Shown piece after piece: positions 35,806 through 46,084 of a DNA stretch of 64,000 nt (position 1 is its first letter; every line of letters starts with the position of its first letter). This DNA is from Candidatus Peregrinibacteria bacterium. Its GTDB lineage: Bacteria; Patescibacteriota; Gracilibacteria; UM-FILTER-43-11. Below the pieces are notes generated by a model. It had not been told where the DNA came from. It saw nothing but the letters and a program-made list of their open reading frames with translations, and made no database searches. The position numbers and the translations under genes were made by a program. Location of the stretch: positions 372,001 through 436,000 of the forward strand of contig CP064978.1 of assembly GCA_016699515.1 (NCBI GenBank), written 5' to 3'.

Positions 35806-37644
35806 ATGAAAACTCGCGAGATCATTCCCTTTAAGCAGCCGCTGAATTTAACCCTTGCCCTACCGGGTTCCAAATCGATCACCAATCGAGCTTTTTTGTG
35901 TGCCGCGCTGGCCGAAGGAATCAGCGTGCTTTCCGGGGCACTTGAATCGGACGACACTCAGGTGATGAAGGCGGCCTTGGCCCAACTGGGCGTTCGGGTG
36001 GAGCAGCGTGAAGATGGGGCCTTGGTGGTTCATGGAAATGGAGGTCATTTTCCTATAGATTCGCTCACCTTCGACTTGCACAATGCGGGCACGGCAACCC
36101 GCTTTTTAACGGCGGCCATGTGCCTTCGTTCTGGCGAAACCACGATCACTGGCAGTGCGCGCATGAAAGAGCGTCCGATTCGCGACTTGGTCGACGGGCT
36201 TAGGCAGATGGGACCAACAATTGAGTATTTGGAAAATGAGGGATACCCTCCGCTCAAAATTACAAATACCAAAACCACAAATCACAGGCAATTCCAAAAT
36301 TCTAATAACCCAATTCAAAAAAAATCCGTTGTTATAAAAATGAAAGGCGATAAGAGCAGTCAGTATTTTTCGGCGATTTTGATGATGGCGCCGCTTTGGG
36401 GTCAGACCATTGAACTAAAAGTCGAAGGAACATTGGTTTCTAAACCGTATATCGATACCACCTTGGCGGTGATGAAAGCTTTTGGCGTTGTCGTTCAAAA
36501 CCATCACTATCAATCGTTCATCATTGAGCCACAAAAATATCGGGCGGCCGATTATTTAATTGAAGGCGATGCGAGTGCAGCGAGTTATTTTTTGGGCCTT
36601 CAGTATTTACATGGAGGTCGGCTTACTTTTACGAATTTAGATCTCCAACATTCCATCCAGGGGGATGCTCGGTTTCCCTGGGCATTGGAGCAACTCAAAA
36701 AACCAGGCGATCGAACCATTGATATGAACGCCATGCCCGATGTAGCCATGACATTGGCAGTTCTGGCTCCGTTTGCCGAGGGTATTACCACGATCACCGG
36801 TTTATCTACCTTGCGCATCAAAGAAACCGATCGTTTGGCAGCCTTGGAAAATGAATTAAAGAAAGTGGGGGTAACCGTGGAAACGACTTCTGAATCAATT
36901 ACTATCTATCCAATCGAAGACCGAATAGTCCCGCCTAAGGCGGGCACCATACAGCTCTCAACATGGGCCTCTGTACGGTCTTCCATCCGAACCTATAACG
37001 ATCATAGAATGGCCATGTGCTTTGCTGTGTTAGGCTCTCAAGTTCCCGGAGTGGTCATTCAAGATCCCGATTGTGTGAATAAAACGTATCCCGAATTTTG
37101 GAAAGATTTTTCGACCGCTTATTTTACTCCGGTTGAGCTAGGAGATAGACATTTGGTGCTTACGGGTATGCGCGGGGTGGGTAAAACATACTACGCCCAA
37201 CAATTAGCTAAAGTTTTGAATCGGCGCGCGGTGGATTTGGATGATGAAATTGAGAAAGCGGCGGGAATGAGCATTTTTGAAATCGTTCAACAACAGGGTT
37301 GGGATCGTTTTCGAGAAATTGAACAAAAAATGTGTTCATATTTCAACTCTTTTGCTGAACCTTTAGTGATTGCTACAGGGGGCGGGGTGGTTTTTAATCC
37401 TCATAATATCGAGTTGCTGAAGCAAAATGGATGGATGGCTTTTTTATTTGCAGATCCCTCCGTTTTACTTGAGCGTCGTCAAAAGCAACCCGATCACCGG
37501 CCGCCTTTTCGGTCCGATGAAACCCTTGAGCAAGAGATTGAACGCGTGTGGAATGAGCGCAGAAATTTGTACCTCGATTATGCCGACGTGGTCTGGGATG
37601 ATTCCGATTCGATTTTTTCCTCCAAAATTCCATCCATTTTTTAA
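35806..37644 (+). CDS. aroA-aroK: Bifunctional EPSP synthase / shikimate kinase fusion
   Basis: 612 residues. The N-terminal ~435 are EPSP synthase: LPGSKSITNRAF, AGTATRFLTA, ERPIRDLVDGLRQMG, KGDKSSQYFSAI, LRIKETDRLAALE and TYNDHRMAM. The C-terminal ~165 are shikimate kinase: P-loop GMRGVGKT, DLDDEIEK, FREIEQ and GGGVV with the substrate arginines. The two enzymes act at neighbouring steps of the shikimate pathway, with the kinase first. Two internal insertions interrupt the EPSP part: 36263-36318 (heptamer repeat) and about 36925-36990, which carries a palindrome. Both keep the frame. Confidence 0.93.
   Translation: MKTREIIPFKQPLNLTLALPGSKSITNRAFLCAALAEGISVLSGALESDDTQVMKAALAQLGVRVEQREDGALVVHGNGGHFPIDSLTFDLHNAGTATRFLTAAMCLRSGETTITGSARMKERPIRDLVDGLRQMGPTIEYLENEGYPPLKITNTKTTNHRQFQNSNNPIQKKSVVIKMKGDKSSQYFSAILMMAPLWGQTIELKVEGTLVSKPYIDTTLAVMKAFGVVVQNHHYQSFIIEPQKYRAADYLIEGDASAASYFLGLQYLHGGRLTFTNLDLQHSIQGDARFPWALEQLKKPGDRTIDMNAMPDVAMTLAVLAPFAEGITTITGLSTLRIKETDRLAALENELKKVGVTVETTSESITIYPIEDRIVPPKAGTIQLSTWASVRSSIRTYNDHRMAMCFAVLGSQVPGVVIQDPDCVNKTYPEFWKDFSTAYFTPVELGDRHLVLTGMRGVGKTYYAQQLAKVLNRRAVDLDDEIEKAAGMSIFEIVQQQGWDRFREIEQKMCSYFNSFAEPLVIATGGGVVFNPHNIELLKQNGWMAFLFADPSVLLERRQKQPDHRPPFRSDETLEQEIERVWNERRNLYLDYADVVWDDSDSIFSSKIPSIF
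36263..36318 (+). repeat. Heptamer repeat F inside aroA
   Basis: Eight 7-mers in tandem (CAAATAC CAAAACC ACAAATC ACAGGCA ATTCCAA AATTCTA ATAACCC AATTCAA) lie within the aroA reading frame. They encode the Asn/Thr/Gln-rich insertion before KGDKSSQY. Related enzymes have no such insert. Confidence 0.6.
36931..36945 (+). repeat. Short GC palindrome inside aroA
   Basis: CCCGCCT A AGGCGGG, a perfect 7-bp inverted repeat with a 1-nt centre. It sits in frame in an extra segment before TYNDHRM and is translated as part of VPPKAG. Confidence 0.7.
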
Positions 37645-37704
37645 GTTTTTTTTGGCTTTTTGATCACATTTTCTCCCACTACCAAAAAAACTTTTATTTT
37701 TTTC

Positions 37705-37732
37705 TTGACTTCTCAAAAGTCGCTGATAAAAT
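37705..37732 (+). promoter_or_regulatory. Predicted rRNA promoter
   Basis: TTGACT (37705-37710) and TAAAAT (37727-37732), spacing 16, upstream of a leader of about 260 nt to the 16S gene. The remaining leader is AT-rich, with no further gene. It contains the left half of the processing stem (37786-37812). Confidence 0.6.
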
Positions 37733-37785
37733 TGCTATGCTCTTAAGCAAGTTCACTTGTTTATTTAATGCTCTTTAAAAACATT

Positions 37786-37812
37786 GGTGTGCATTTTGAG
37801 TGCAGTAAAGAT
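37786..37812 (+). other. 16S processing stem, 5' half
   Basis: About 27 nt that pair with 39630-39657 on the same transcript (for example GTGCAGTAAAGATG with CATCTTTACTGCAC), with a few G-U pairs. The two halves flank the whole 16S gene, as the RNase III processing stem does. Confidence 0.75.
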
Positions 37813-38000
37813 GTGACTTTTAAAGTCTCTTTTAGAGTTTTTTGTCACAACAATATTGCATTTCGGAACCAATTTCGAATAGCAACCATGGAATTACTTG
37901 AATTTATTATCGTTCATTAATTTCATTTGAATCACACTATTTTATATAGCTAGTATTCATAAAAACTATTAGTTCGTTCCAGTTTACTGGTTCGCAACTT

Positions 38001-39565
<1,565 letters not shown>

Positions 39566-39629
39566 AAGGAGTATGTATTCGCCTAGGTCCGCTACAAGCG
39601 GTCCATGGTGAAGAGGTCGAACTCTAATT

Positions 39630-39657
39630 CATCTTTACTGCACTTAGAACGCACACA
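39630..39657 (+). other. 16S processing stem, 3' half
   Basis: Reverse complement of 37786-37812 with few mismatches. Together with the 5' half it would enclose the pre-16S RNA. Confidence 0.75.
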
Positions 39658-39669
39658 ACTCTACAAACA

Positions 39670-39705
39670 AAAGCCGCCGTCGCTAAAGCAATGGCGGCTT
39701 TTTTG
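39670..39705 (+). terminator. Terminator of the 16S unit
   Basis: AAGCCGCC ... GGCGGCTT stem of eight pairs, loop of about 13 nt, then a T6 run. Because the left flank is A-rich, it can also serve the convergent channel gene. It ends the transcript after 16S alone. Confidence 0.85.
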
Positions 39706-39718
39706 ATGTTTAAAATTT

Positions 39719-40228
39719 CTATTTTTTAAGCGTGCCTTTAACCCGACTAAGCTTGCGCTCTTGGCTTTCAATTTGTTCTTCCTGTTCACGATTGATGCGG
39801 ACCTCTTTATTTAATTTTCGTTCTTGATTTTCAATTTCCTGCTCTTGTTTTTTAATCAGGGCTTTTTGCGCGGCAATCCGTCGCTCCGTTTGCTCTAATT
39901 CTTCTTCTTGTTGTTTTTGCTTGCTTTCCACTCCATTCAATCGTCGATATACTCCTTCTACCTGATATTGAGCAACGGCGGAAAAGGCATAGAGGATGAA
40001 TGGAATAATGGCGATTGAGTATATAATGGTCATTATTTTACTGAACTCGTGGGTTGGCGTAAAATCTCCATACCCAACGGTGGTAGCGGTCATGGTAACA
40101 AAGTAGAGCGAGTCAATTAAGCTCCAACCTTCAATAACACTAAAAATAAGTGTACCAATGGCGATCATACTTGCTACCGCCAGCAGCAAAATAACGATAT
40201 TTGTTCTTAGTTCTTTTCGATGTGGCAT
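39719..40228 (-). CDS. Two-helix potassium channel with coiled-coil tail
   Basis: 169 residues. TM1 (IVILLLAVASMIAIGTLIFSVI), pore helix DSLYFVTMTATTVGYGDFTP with the K+ filter TVGYGD, and TM2 (MTIIYSIAIIPFILYAFSAV). A long charged coiled coil follows (EEELEQTERRIAAQKALIKK and beyond). It lacks a RCK or cyclic-nucleotide domain. The coiled coil probably holds the tetramer. It is the last gene before the convergent 16S terminator. Confidence 0.9.
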   Translation of the reverse strand: MPHRKELRTNIVILLLAVASMIAIGTLIFSVIEGWSLIDSLYFVTMTATTVGYGDFTPTHEFSKIMTIIYSIAIIPFILYAFSAVAQYQVEGVYRRLNGVESKQKQQEEELEQTERRIAAQKALIKKQEQEIENQERKLNKEVRINREQEEQIESQERKLSRVKGTLKK

Positions 40229-40299
40229 TTTTTGTTTTTATAAAAAGTTAATGCTAACATGCTATTATAACATATTTTTAATCAAATTAGAAGGTTTTT

Positions 40300-41361
40300 A
40301 TGATTCATTTTGCCCAATTAAAGGGCTTTATTCAAAAGCAGGGGTGGTCAGATTTTGGTGTTGTTTCGGCGGAGGTGCTTTCTCAAAATTTACACGACCA
40401 TAAAATCGTTTTTTCCGATTGGCTTAAAAACCGGTTTCACGGCCAAATGGACTATTTGTTGCGCATGAAGGATGATCGGTATGATTTATCGAATAAGCTG
40501 CCCGATGTACGCTCGGTGATTGTGCTGTGTGCTAATTATTCGGATGGTGGACCTAATTTGGCCAACTATGAGGCCCACCATGCGCTCATCGCCCGCTACG
40601 CCGCTGGTCGTGACTATCATAAAGTGCTCAAAAAAAAGTTGGACAACTTGTCTAATTACTTACAACAAAAGGATTCCGCCACACGAACCTATGGCTCTGT
40701 TGATAGCGGTCCGCTTCCGGATCGCGTTTTGGCCGAAGCGGCGGGGCTTGGGTTTTTTGGTAAGAATGCTTGTTTAATTAATCCCAAAAAAGGCAGTTAT
40801 TTTTTTATCGCGGCACTGCTTACCAACCTCGATTTAGAGCCTTCTGCCAAGCCTCATATGCCGAATTGCGGCAACTGCACTCGTTGCCAAGTGGCGTGCC
40901 CAACGGGTGCGATTTTGGGCCACGGACAAATCAATGCGCGTTTGTGTATTTCGTATCTTACGATCGAAAATCGTGAAGGGATTCCTGTGGAACTCCGCCC
41001 CAAAATTGGCAATCGGCTGTTCGGGTGTGATATTTGCCAGGAAGTATGCCCGTTTAACCAATTGCGTGCGCATAAACAAGAAATACAGATTGATGAATTA
41101 AAAGGGGCTTATGGGGTGGGTGGCACCCTTGACCTTCGTGAGATTCTTAATATTCGTACCGACGAAGTCTACGTCCAAAAATTTGCGGGCACTCCGCTGA
41201 TGCGAGCTAAACGCCGAGGCTTGGTTCGAAATGCCTGCATCGTGGCCGGAAATTCCAAAAATCCGGCTTTAATACCGTATTTGCAGGCGGTGGTGGATGA
41301 AGAAGATGATGCAATGCTCAAAGAGCACGCAGAATGGGGGATTCAGCAATTAAAACAATAA
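40300..41361 (+). CDS. queG: Epoxyqueuosine reductase
   Basis: 353 residues, near the normal length. The cobalamin-binding N-terminal part has WLKNRFHGQMDYL and the substrate Asp in SVDSGPLPDR. Two 4Fe-4S motifs are CGNCTRCQVACPTG and CDICQEVCPFN. A HEAT-like C-terminus follows. It performs the last step of queuosine synthesis in tRNA anticodons, in the cytoplasm. A weak Shine-Dalgarno-like AGAAGG precedes the start. No other queuosine gene is seen here, so the precursor might be salvaged. Confidence 0.95.
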   Translation: MIHFAQLKGFIQKQGWSDFGVVSAEVLSQNLHDHKIVFSDWLKNRFHGQMDYLLRMKDDRYDLSNKLPDVRSVIVLCANYSDGGPNLANYEAHHALIARYAAGRDYHKVLKKKLDNLSNYLQQKDSATRTYGSVDSGPLPDRVLAEAAGLGFFGKNACLINPKKGSYFFIAALLTNLDLEPSAKPHMPNCGNCTRCQVACPTGAILGHGQINARLCISYLTIENREGIPVELRPKIGNRLFGCDICQEVCPFNQLRAHKQEIQIDELKGAYGVGGTLDLREILNIRTDEVYVQKFAGTPLMRAKRRGLVRNACIVAGNSKNPALIPYLQAVVDEEDDAMLKEHAEWGIQQLKQ

Positions 41362-41367
41362 TTTAGT

Positions 41368-42561
41368 TTAGCGACGACGACGGCTGCGATACCCTCCACT
41401 TGGGCGATTTAGCCTTCCTGCCCCTTTTACCTCGGGTATTTCTAGGGTGGCTTCGGGTAGGCCTTTGGGCAAATCGCTTTTTGGCAGCTTTGCATTGATC
41501 AGCCGCTCGATTTTATAAAGCTTGTCGCCTTCGCTGGGCATAATAAACGTAATGGCGTGCCCCTCTTTGCCGGCGCGACCGGTGCGACCAATGCGATGCA
41601 CGTAGTCTTCGGCGTGCTCAGGAACATCGTAATTGACCACCACTTCGATCGCTTCCACGTCGATTCCGCGTGCGGCAATGTCGGTTGCCACTAAAACTCG
41701 ATACCGTCCGCTTTTGAATCCTTCCAACGCTTCTTTGCGTTGCCCCAGGGAGCGATTGGAGTGAATTTCGGCGGCCTTGTGCCCCATTCGATTGATGTCG
41801 CGGTTTATTTTTTTGGCTCCGTATTTGGTGCGGTTAAACACGATCATCGATCCTGAGTATTGGCTTAAAATTACCTTTAATAGATCACTTTTTTGATTGC
41901 GGGTTACAATATAAATTTCTTGATGCACTCGCTCGGCGGTTGTTCCTTGAGGAGCCACTTCAACATGCGTGGGTCGCTTCATATGCTCATTGGCAATTTT
42001 GACGATTTCCGTGGGCATAGTTGCCGAAAACAGCATGGTTTGCCGCTCTTTTGGAATCACCTGTAAAATTCTTTTGATCTGAGGTGCAAATCCCATATCG
42101 AGCATACGATCCGCTTCATCCAACACTAAAATGTTTACATCACTCAAAGGAATTGTCTTTTTTTCGATGTGATCGATGATGCGGCCTGGGGTCCCAATGA
42201 TGACATGCGGATTTTTATTGAGATCTTGAATTTGCCGATTGATTGGTGCTCCACCGATGATCATGGCCGTGCGGATTCCGAATGATTTTGCCACTTTTTG
42301 CAAAGTTTCTTCCACCTGAATGGCTAGTTCACGGGTGGGCAATAAAATGAGCCCGCGCCCTTTGTGACGAATCAGTCGCTGGATCATCGGAAGGCTAAAG
42401 GCCAATGTTTTTCCGGTACCTGTTTGAGCGACTCCAATAATATCCTCCCCGCGGAGTCCGTCTGGAATGGCTTGGGCCTGAATGGGTGTTGGCGTATGAA
42501 ATTGGAGCTTGTTGAGGATGTTTAAAATGGGGGCGTCCAATCCCAATTGTGTAAAATTCAA
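41368..42561 (-). CDS. DEAD-box RNA helicase, RhlE-like
   Basis: 397 residues. Motifs: FHTPTPIQAQAIP (Q), AQTGTGKTL (I), PTRELAIQ (Ia), DEAD (II), SATMP (III), ATDIAARGIDV (V), HRIGRTGRAG (VI). The C-terminus is short and ends with RSRRRR. It acts on structured RNA, often in ribosome assembly or decay. The frame is intact. It converges with queG. Confidence 0.93.
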   Translation of the reverse strand: MNFTQLGLDAPILNILNKLQFHTPTPIQAQAIPDGLRGEDIIGVAQTGTGKTLAFSLPMIQRLIRHKGRGLILLPTRELAIQVEETLQKVAKSFGIRTAMIIGGAPINRQIQDLNKNPHVIIGTPGRIIDHIEKKTIPLSDVNILVLDEADRMLDMGFAPQIKRILQVIPKERQTMLFSATMPTEIVKIANEHMKRPTHVEVAPQGTTAERVHQEIYIVTRNQKSDLLKVILSQYSGSMIVFNRTKYGAKKINRDINRMGHKAAEIHSNRSLGQRKEALEGFKSGRYRVLVATDIAARGIDVEAIEVVVNYDVPEHAEDYVHRIGRTGRAGKEGHAITFIMPSEGDKLYKIERLINAKLPKSDLPKGLPEATLEIPEVKGAGRLNRPSGGYRSRRRR

Positions 42562-42659
42562 TTGATTGGTTTAAGTTGTAGTGATTATAACACACTCTTT
42601 TGAAATATGTATAAAAAAATTGTTCACACTTCAGCTAGCTTAGGGTGACACAAAATAGT

Positions 42660-42688
42660 TTGACTTGAACGGGGCACTTCTATATCTT
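42660..42688 (+). promoter_or_regulatory. Predicted promoter of tRNA-Ile
   Basis: TTGACT (42660-42665), 17 bp spacer, TATCTT (42683-42688), about 50 bp before the tRNA. Confidence 0.45.
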
Positions 42689-42738
42689 ATGTAGGCTGTT
42701 GGAATCATCCAATAGAGATACGTTTCTCGCTACTTTAC

Positions 42739-42815
42739 GGGCGTTTAGCTCAGCTGGTTAGAGCGCTACACTGATAATGTAGAGGTCCCAGGTTCAAGTC
42801 CTGGATCGCCCACCA
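42739..42815 (+). tRNA. tRNA-Ile (GAU)
   Basis: 77 nt: acceptor GGGCG.. / ..CGCCC, D arm with GCTCAGCTGGTTAGAGC, anticodon loop CTGATAA (anticodon GAT), T arm GGTTCAAGTCC, discriminator A and encoded CCA. It is not in the rRNA unit, unlike many bacteria where it lies in the 16S-23S spacer. Confidence 0.95.
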
Positions 42816-42830
42816 TTTTATTTTGTCCTT

Positions 42831-43381
42831 ATGGAACTGCTTACCCAATGGCTCATTGCGGTCGCTTTGGCGATGGACTCCTTCTCGGTATCGATTGCCG
42901 CTGGTGCAGGCTTGCCCCATGTTAAGCCAAAGCATAGCTTGTGGATGGCGGGGTATTTTGGGTTTTTCAAGGAGCCATGACGCTACTCGGTTGGTATGGA
43001 GGGCAATTTTTTAATGCATGGATTCAGCCCTTTGATCATTGGGTTGCCTTTGGTTTACTCGCTTTTATTGGCGCCAAAATGATTTGGGAATCCTTCGAAG
43101 AAAGTGAATCCGGATTTCGCTTTACTCATACGGTTTTGTTTACCCTCGCCCTTGCCACCAGCATCGATGCCATGGGGGTGGGGCTTAGCTATTCGGTGCT
43201 CAATCAACCCGTTTTCAATTTTTCATTCCTGATCGCCGCGGTGGCATTTGGGTTTTCTTTTGCTGGAATTTATTTAGGAAAATGGCTGCAATCGATTTTG
43301 AGAAACAAAATGGATTTGATCGGCGGCCTGATTTTAATTGCAATCGGAATTAAGCTGTTGGTGGATCATGGAGTGTTTTGA
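42831..43381 (+). CDS. MntP-family manganese exporter (frameshifted)
   Basis: About 184 residues. Six helices with the family's paired acidic motifs: LAMDSFSVSIAAG near the start and LATSIDAMGVGLSYS in the second half. As written, the frame breaks near 42962-42968 (GFFKEP instead of GFFQGAMTLLGW); one T restores it. The start is the ATG directly after the tRNA. It exports Mn2+ from the cytoplasm. The 3' end overlaps the convergent VanW gene by about 32 bp. Confidence 0.82.
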
Positions 43382-44258
43382 TTTCGATCACCTTGAATTC
43401 ATTTTTCTTTAGGTAGTCATTGGTTACCTTATAAAGTACCGGGGCAAAGTTAGTGGTGATCCCTTCGGTTTTTTGAAGGATGCCGTTTATTTTTATTTCT
43501 CTTTCGATCTGATTAAAACGAAAATATTGCCCGTTATACTTTATAAAATGATGATTTTTTTCGATCAAATGGAATTTTTCGGAAAGTGGAGTGGGGGATC
43601 GTAGTTGCCCTTTTAAGGGATTATCGGTTAGCCAGATTTTTAGTTGGAGTGGCTGATTTGATTTGTTTTTCATTTTTAGATCGACAAAGTTGTACAAAAT
43701 GGTCGCCCCGCTCCCAAAGGGGAGCGTGCGGCCGGAATCGGGAAATACATCCATGGAGTGATGATAACGTTCAATAGTTTCGGTAGGGGCATGCAAAAAG
43801 AGCCAATATAAAAAGTTTGATAGTTGGCAAAGGCCACCCCCCAACCCCTCGATTATTTTTCCGTTTGAAAGGAGCATTCCATCGACATAGCCTCGTTTTC
43901 GACTTGGTTTTCCTATAATACTCCACAGCGAAAAAATATCTCCTGGCTCTATTACGATGTTATTGAGCGATTCGACCGCACGTTTTAAATTGATGATTTT
44001 TTGTTCCTGAAGCCGCGGATCACTTTCGCCCAAACGCCTTCTTAACACGGATTGATGTCGAGTGATTATGCAGTTGAATTCCGTTGGCATATAGTGATGT
44101 TTGATGCGAGGATTCAAAAAATCCCGAATGGTTCGGTGGGTTCGCCTGACCCATAAAATAGGGCGCTTTAAAAATGGATATCGTTTTGACAGCGCAATCC
44201 GCTTGGGGTGTAAGTATTCGTATAACCGGCGCTCAATGTTGGTCTTAAAAACACTCAT
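43350..44258 (-). CDS. VanW-like protein
   Basis: 302 residues. The VanW core follows a basic N-terminal part: VIEPGDIFSLWSIIGKPSRKRGYVDG, then IIEGLGGGLCQLSNFLYWLFLHA and HHSMDVFPDSGRTLPFGSGATILYN, the family's central signature. The C-terminus is mixed beta. VanW proteins occur with cell-wall genes, but their reaction is unknown. No signal peptide is evident. Confidence 0.85.
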   Translation of the reverse strand: MSVFKTNIERRLYEYLHPKRIALSKRYPFLKRPILWVRRTHRTIRDFLNPRIKHHYMPTEFNCIITRHQSVLRRRLGESDPRLQEQKIINLKRAVESLNNIVIEPGDIFSLWSIIGKPSRKRGYVDGMLLSNGKIIEGLGGGLCQLSNFLYWLFLHAPTETIERYHHSMDVFPDSGRTLPFGSGATILYNFVDLKMKNKSNQPLQLKIWLTDNPLKGQLRSPTPLSEKFHLIEKNHHFIKYNGQYFRFNQIEREIKINGILQKTEGITTNFAPVLYKVTNDYLKKNEFKVIEIKTLHDPPTA

Positions 44259-44339
44259 TTGTAAATTTTCCTTAAATTATTTAATATTCGATATTTAGTC
44301 GCATTTGAGATATACTATTTTTTGCTTAGCTTTTTACTT

Positions 44340-44810
44340 ATGGATCGAGATCATAGGCCCCATTCTCAAATTTTAGTGACTGGGCCTCAAGAGTCTGGGG
44401 CTCTTTTGAATTGGCGAATGCTCATGAATCATTTTCCCCCTTCAAGTGCTATGTATATAGCTTGTTATTCACATGCAATTAGATCGATAGACCTTTCGCG
44501 AACCCGAATTCGTTTTGCGCTAGTACTTTGTGGTAACCAGCCTTATTATACCCCGATCGATAACAGCTCAACCCCTCATGTATCGGCTCGAGATGTCGTT
44601 ATAGCGACACATGCGAAAATAGATTGCCTGGTGTTGGTAATGAGTGGGGATCATTTCAGCCAACTCGATATTAACCAACCTAGTGATGAAGTTTTAAATC
44701 TGGTTGATGTGTTTGCTTCATACCCTTCAGGCAATCCTGAAGAATACTTTCAAAAAATGGCACTCGATATTAAAAACCATTTGAATCGGTTTGATGGTAC
44801 TAGAGTTTGA
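44340..44810 (+). CDS. Hypothetical protein
   Basis: 156 residues from MDRDHRPHSQ. It contains ILVTGPQESGALLNWRML, suggesting a nucleotide-binding-like start without a true P-loop. RFALVLCGNQPYYTPIDN and VVIATHAKIDCLVLVMSGDHF resemble alternating strands and helices. It is soluble. Family not recognised. The last 84 bp overlap the convergent DUF4386 gene. Confidence 0.5.
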   Translation: MDRDHRPHSQILVTGPQESGALLNWRMLMNHFPPSSAMYIACYSHAIRSIDLSRTRIRFALVLCGNQPYYTPIDNSSTPHVSARDVVIATHAKIDCLVLVMSGDHFSQLDINQPSDEVLNLVDVFASYPSGNPEEYFQKMALDIKNHLNRFDGTRV

Positions 44811-45408
44811 TTTGTTAATCATTAACCAAATCGCCAATGCCATTTCGCCCAATATACTGGGAGTCGCTACCAGCACTAAAAATAACCCTGCGTATTCCGC
44901 GTAGTTGGGCATCAAAAAATGAGCGCCGGTATCAACCATATACATGATTCCCGCTAAAGTTAGTAGCCAGGTGATTGCCTTTGGTTTTTTTAGAATGTTG
45001 GCCAACAGAATCAGATGGATTCCAAAAAAGAACAGGCCGATCAGCCACAGATTGTTAAACACTTCTACTTGGTGTAAAACGGCTTCGTTGCTGGTGGCAC
45101 TCAACATCAATGGCAAGGCGAATATCCCGGCGCCAAAAATCATGGCATGCATCATGCGAAAATACGTGCTCAGGCGGCTGAGGCTATTTGCTTTGTACAT
45201 TTCGTACAGCGCCCAGGCCACTACTACATCAAACACTACCGTCACCAAAAAGGCCATGATTCCCAGGCGTACCATGGTCGGGCTTTCGGTCAGCGCCATG
45301 AGCGGATTTTGCTTAACGGCCTCGAGCATAAAGAAGTTCGCAAAATGGCGGCAAAAAGATCACCAAGTAACTGGCGCCGGCCGTGATTGAAAGTTGTCGG
45401 TTGGTCAT
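44727..45408 (-). CDS. DUF4386-like membrane protein (two frameshifts)
   Basis: About 227 residues with six helices. Joining frames gives MTNRQLSITAGASYLVIFFAA, then IFANFFMLEAVKQ; two T-runs near 45330-45352 are each one base short. The rest reads IMAFLVTVVFDVVVAWALYEMY and others, with the DUF4386-like LWLIGLFFFGIHLILLA region. The extreme C-terminus overlaps the convergent gene and may be off-frame. Function unknown. Confidence 0.7.
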
Positions 45409-45455
45409 AATTTGTGTTATTTTTCTTGGGCTATTTTAAACAAAAAACATTCACT

Positions 45456-45581
45456 ATGGAAGTTTTCTACTACGTTTTCTCGTGGGGGTCGCCGGTTGGC
45501 TTGGCCCTATTCTTTTTCTTTTCGTGTATTGGGGCTGGAGTTCTTTTTTGGGGAATTTCTCACATGACTAAGAAGAAATAA
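45456..45581 (+). CDS. Small membrane peptide (41 aa)
   Basis: ATG at 45456, TAA at 45579. It has one long helix region (GLALFFFFSCIGAGVLFWGI) and a basic C-terminus HMTKKK. It ends 14 bp inside the 3' end of the convergent acetyltransferase. Function unknown. Confidence 0.5.
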   Translation: MEVFYYVFSWGSPVGLALFFFFSCIGAGVLFWGISHMTKKK

Positions 45582-46077
45582 AAGAGGCTTTAACCTCCAT
45601 TAAAAGTGCGTCTCCGTCGGGAGTTTTTATTGTTTCCACTGCTTTAAAGCCTGCCTTTTCATAGGCTTTGATGGCGCGAATATTGTTTGGATCAGGATCT
45701 ACAATAATTTTTTTTGCGTTTTTTTCGCTGAAGGCTTTCTCCAAAAATTCTTTGATGTATTTGGTGCTGTGCCCTTTTCCTAAATATTCTTCTTCTCCAA
45801 TAAATGTATCGATTCCCCAGGTTCCTGGTTTTTCGTCGGGCCACCAACCGTCGCCACACTCAAAGCAATCTTGCAATTGAATGTAGGCAAACGGACGACC
45901 TTCAAAATAAATTATGTAGGCAAAATCTTTGGACGATTTCATTTTTTTAATCTGCTCTTCTTCTATTTGTTCGGACGTATAATAACCGTTCCAGTTTTCG
46001 GCGACCCAGGGTTGGTTGTGCCACTCAAGCAGTAGGGGAAAGTCCTTTTCTGTTACGGGTTTAAAGGTGTAATTCAT
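45568..46077 (-). CDS. GNAT acetyltransferase, AAC(6')-like
   Basis: 169 residues from MNYTFKPVTEKDFPLLLEWH. The fold shows GTWGIDTFIGEEEYLGKGHSTKYIKEFL, where the acetyl-CoA loop Q/RxxGxG/A appears as YLGKGHS. KIIVDPDPNNIRAIKAYEKAGF is a family C-terminal motif shared with aminoglycoside 6'-N-acetyltransferases and siderophore-type acetylases. It may modify a small molecule, but resistance cannot be claimed. The start before MNYTF would add six residues. Confidence 0.8.
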   Translation of the reverse strand: MNYTFKPVTEKDFPLLLEWHNQPWVAENWNGYYTSEQIEEEQIKKMKSSKDFAYIIYFEGRPFAYIQLQDCFECGDGWWPDEKPGTWGIDTFIGEEEYLGKGHSTKYIKEFLEKAFSEKNAKKIIVDPDPNNIRAIKAYEKAGFKAVETIKTPDGDALLMEVKASFISS

Positions 46078-46084
46078 TGAACAG

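Noticed and set aside
39566..39670. tRNA or 23S start after 16S
   Set aside because: The sequence shows only the processing stem and a terminator.
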